Source of the DNA: Anthostomella pinea | Taxonomy: Eukaryota > Ascomycota > Sordariomycetes > Xylariales > Xylariaceae | Direction: 5' to 3' | NCBI GenBank assembly: GCA_963556695.1 | Contig: CAUWAG010000014.1 | Coordinates: forward strand, 310,001-374,000 | Length of the DNA stretch: 64,000 nt | Part shown: in pieces, positions 63,357 to 64,000 of the stretch | Layout: each line of letters opens with the position of its first letter | How positions within the stretch are numbered: the stretch's first letter is position 1 | Notes under the pieces: generated by a model | Told to the model about the DNA's origin: nothing | The model's input: only the letters and a program-made list of their open reading frames with translations | Databases searched by the model: none | Translations under genes and position numbers: made by a program

Positions 63357-64000
63357 ATGAAGTTCTCAACGGGCCTCCCCTTCCTCGCTACCGTTGGGAT
63401 CGCGGGCGCCGCCGCTCTCCAACGCAGGGGCTCCGAAAGCGCAAAGGACTTGGACGACGATACCAAGTATCTCCAACGCAGGGGCTCCGAAAGCAAAACG
63501 GACTTCGACAACGACACCAAGTCCTTGAAATCCCAAGGCCTCTGTCGCATGTACGTCGGCGCAGCCGACCCCTCGTATTCCAGGTTCGAAGACCTGTGCG
63601 AGCCGACCTGCGGCGACCTCGTGAAGACCGTAAATGAGACCGGCAAGCTTGCCAGCGTCAGCTGCGTCGGTTCGGGCGGCCAGGGGATCCCCACGGACAC
63701 CGACTACAACGGGCTGCAGTACCAGATGGGCATCTGCAAGTGCAACCTGCCCATCGTCAACTGGGCCGCCGGCGAGTTCATGGCGGCCCTGCCCGCCATC
63801 GGCATGGTCGCCTGTTCCGTGTGGCAGCAGGCTATCGTCTACGGGTTGTCGCTGGCTACGGCTGCCATTCCGCCCAGTGGTCTCATCCAGGCTCTGATCA
63901 AGGTCGGTATGACGATCTCAAGTGCTGGCAAAGGCGTTTCTACATTCCAGACCTACGTCGAGCAGCACCTAGCGAAGGGCGACTCTTGCAACCTGAACTT
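63357..64000 (+). CDS. Secreted protein with two N-terminal 18-residue repeats, incomplete
   Basis: The frame is open from the ATG at 63357 to the window end, 214+ residues. The signal peptide is MKFSTGLPFLATVGIAGAAA. Two tandem 18-residue units follow (LQRRGSESAKDLDDDTKY and LQRRGSESKTDFDNDTKS; 54-bp DNA repeats at 63417-63470 and 63471-63524), each starting with a dibasic RR suited to Kex2-type cleavage. The rest has a Cys pattern (LCRMYVG, LCEPTCG, SCVGSGG, ICKCNL, MVACSVW, DSCNL) and a hydrophobic, Gly/Ala-rich stretch (GLSLATAAIPPSGLIQALIK) that could insert in or lie on a membrane. I do not recognise the family. Confidence 0.7.
   Translation, partial: MKFSTGLPFLATVGIAGAAALQRRGSESAKDLDDDTKYLQRRGSESKTDFDNDTKSLKSQGLCRMYVGAADPSYSRFEDLCEPTCGDLVKTVNETGKLASVSCVGSGGQGIPTDTDYNGLQYQMGICKCNLPIVNWAAGEFMAALPAIGMVACSVWQQAIVYGLSLATAAIPPSGLIQALIKVGMTISSAGKGVSTFQTYVEQHLAKGDSCNLN

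Noticed and set aside
1..64000. CRISPR arrays, bacterial operons or Shine-Dalgarno sites
   Set aside because: The window is eukaryotic with spliceosomal introns; no regularly spaced repeats of the CRISPR kind are present.

Overview
This window is nuclear DNA of a filamentous ascomycete (Pezizomycotina). The evidence is short spliceosomal introns (about 47-160 nt) with GT..AG ends and CTRAY-like branch points, a HeLo-like/NACHT/ankyrin NLR, an Alb1 ribosome factor, a WSC-domain secreted hydrolase, GT15 and GT32 glycosyltransferases, an AA7-type flavo-oxidase, DUF2293, and an Rvs161-type BAR protein. Many premature stops look like C-to-T changes, as left by repeat-induced point mutation (RIP). 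I cannot name the species from the sequence.

Layout. 1-13 kb: the 3' end of a ferric reductase, a dual-specificity phosphatase reading frame with breaks, a decayed F-box/2EXR-like gene, a secreted alpha/beta hydrolase with a WSC domain, then a decaying metabolic block (O-methyltransferase remnant, cytochrome P450, haloalkane-dehalogenase-like hydrolase, iron-type alcohol dehydrogenase). 13.6-17.2 kb: a 208-bp MITE and a 1056-residue NLR. 18.9-25.2 kb: ALB1, a divergent GT15/GT32 pair and a DUF2293 gene. 26.6-29.0 kb: a degenerate retrotransposon gag region cut by an LTR. 30.1-32.7 kb: an Rvs161/Hob3 BAR protein and a class I glutamine-amidotransferase-like protein. 34.3-40.3 kb: an accessory stretch with a secreted zincin, a solo LTR, a small kinase-like gene and kinase-like remnants. 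40.4-51.6 kb: a lactonase and AA7 oxidase in divergent arrangement, an intron-containing tRNA-Ser(GCU), a phospholipase-D-like protein and an amino-acid permease. 52.2-54.8 kb: glycyl-tRNA synthetase with a 12-nt micro-exon and two plausible start codons. 55.6-62.0 kb: an F-box gene carrying a Tc1/mariner element and a pogo/Fot1-like element, with a solo LTR 26 bp past its stop, then a DUF3176 remnant. The window closes inside a secreted, repeat-bearing protein of unknown function.

The most notable system is the F-box locus at 55.6-61.1 kb. Removing each DNA transposon together with one TA duplication rejoins the host reading frame at both sites, and five of the inactivating stops in the pogo transposase are explained by C-to-T changes. 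The MITE at 13.6 kb shares its terminal inverted repeats with the Tc1 element 42 kb away. Several other genes (P450, alcohol dehydrogenase, phosphatase, 2EXR-like) carry single-base frame breaks. In these I cannot separate true decay from assembly indels by eye.
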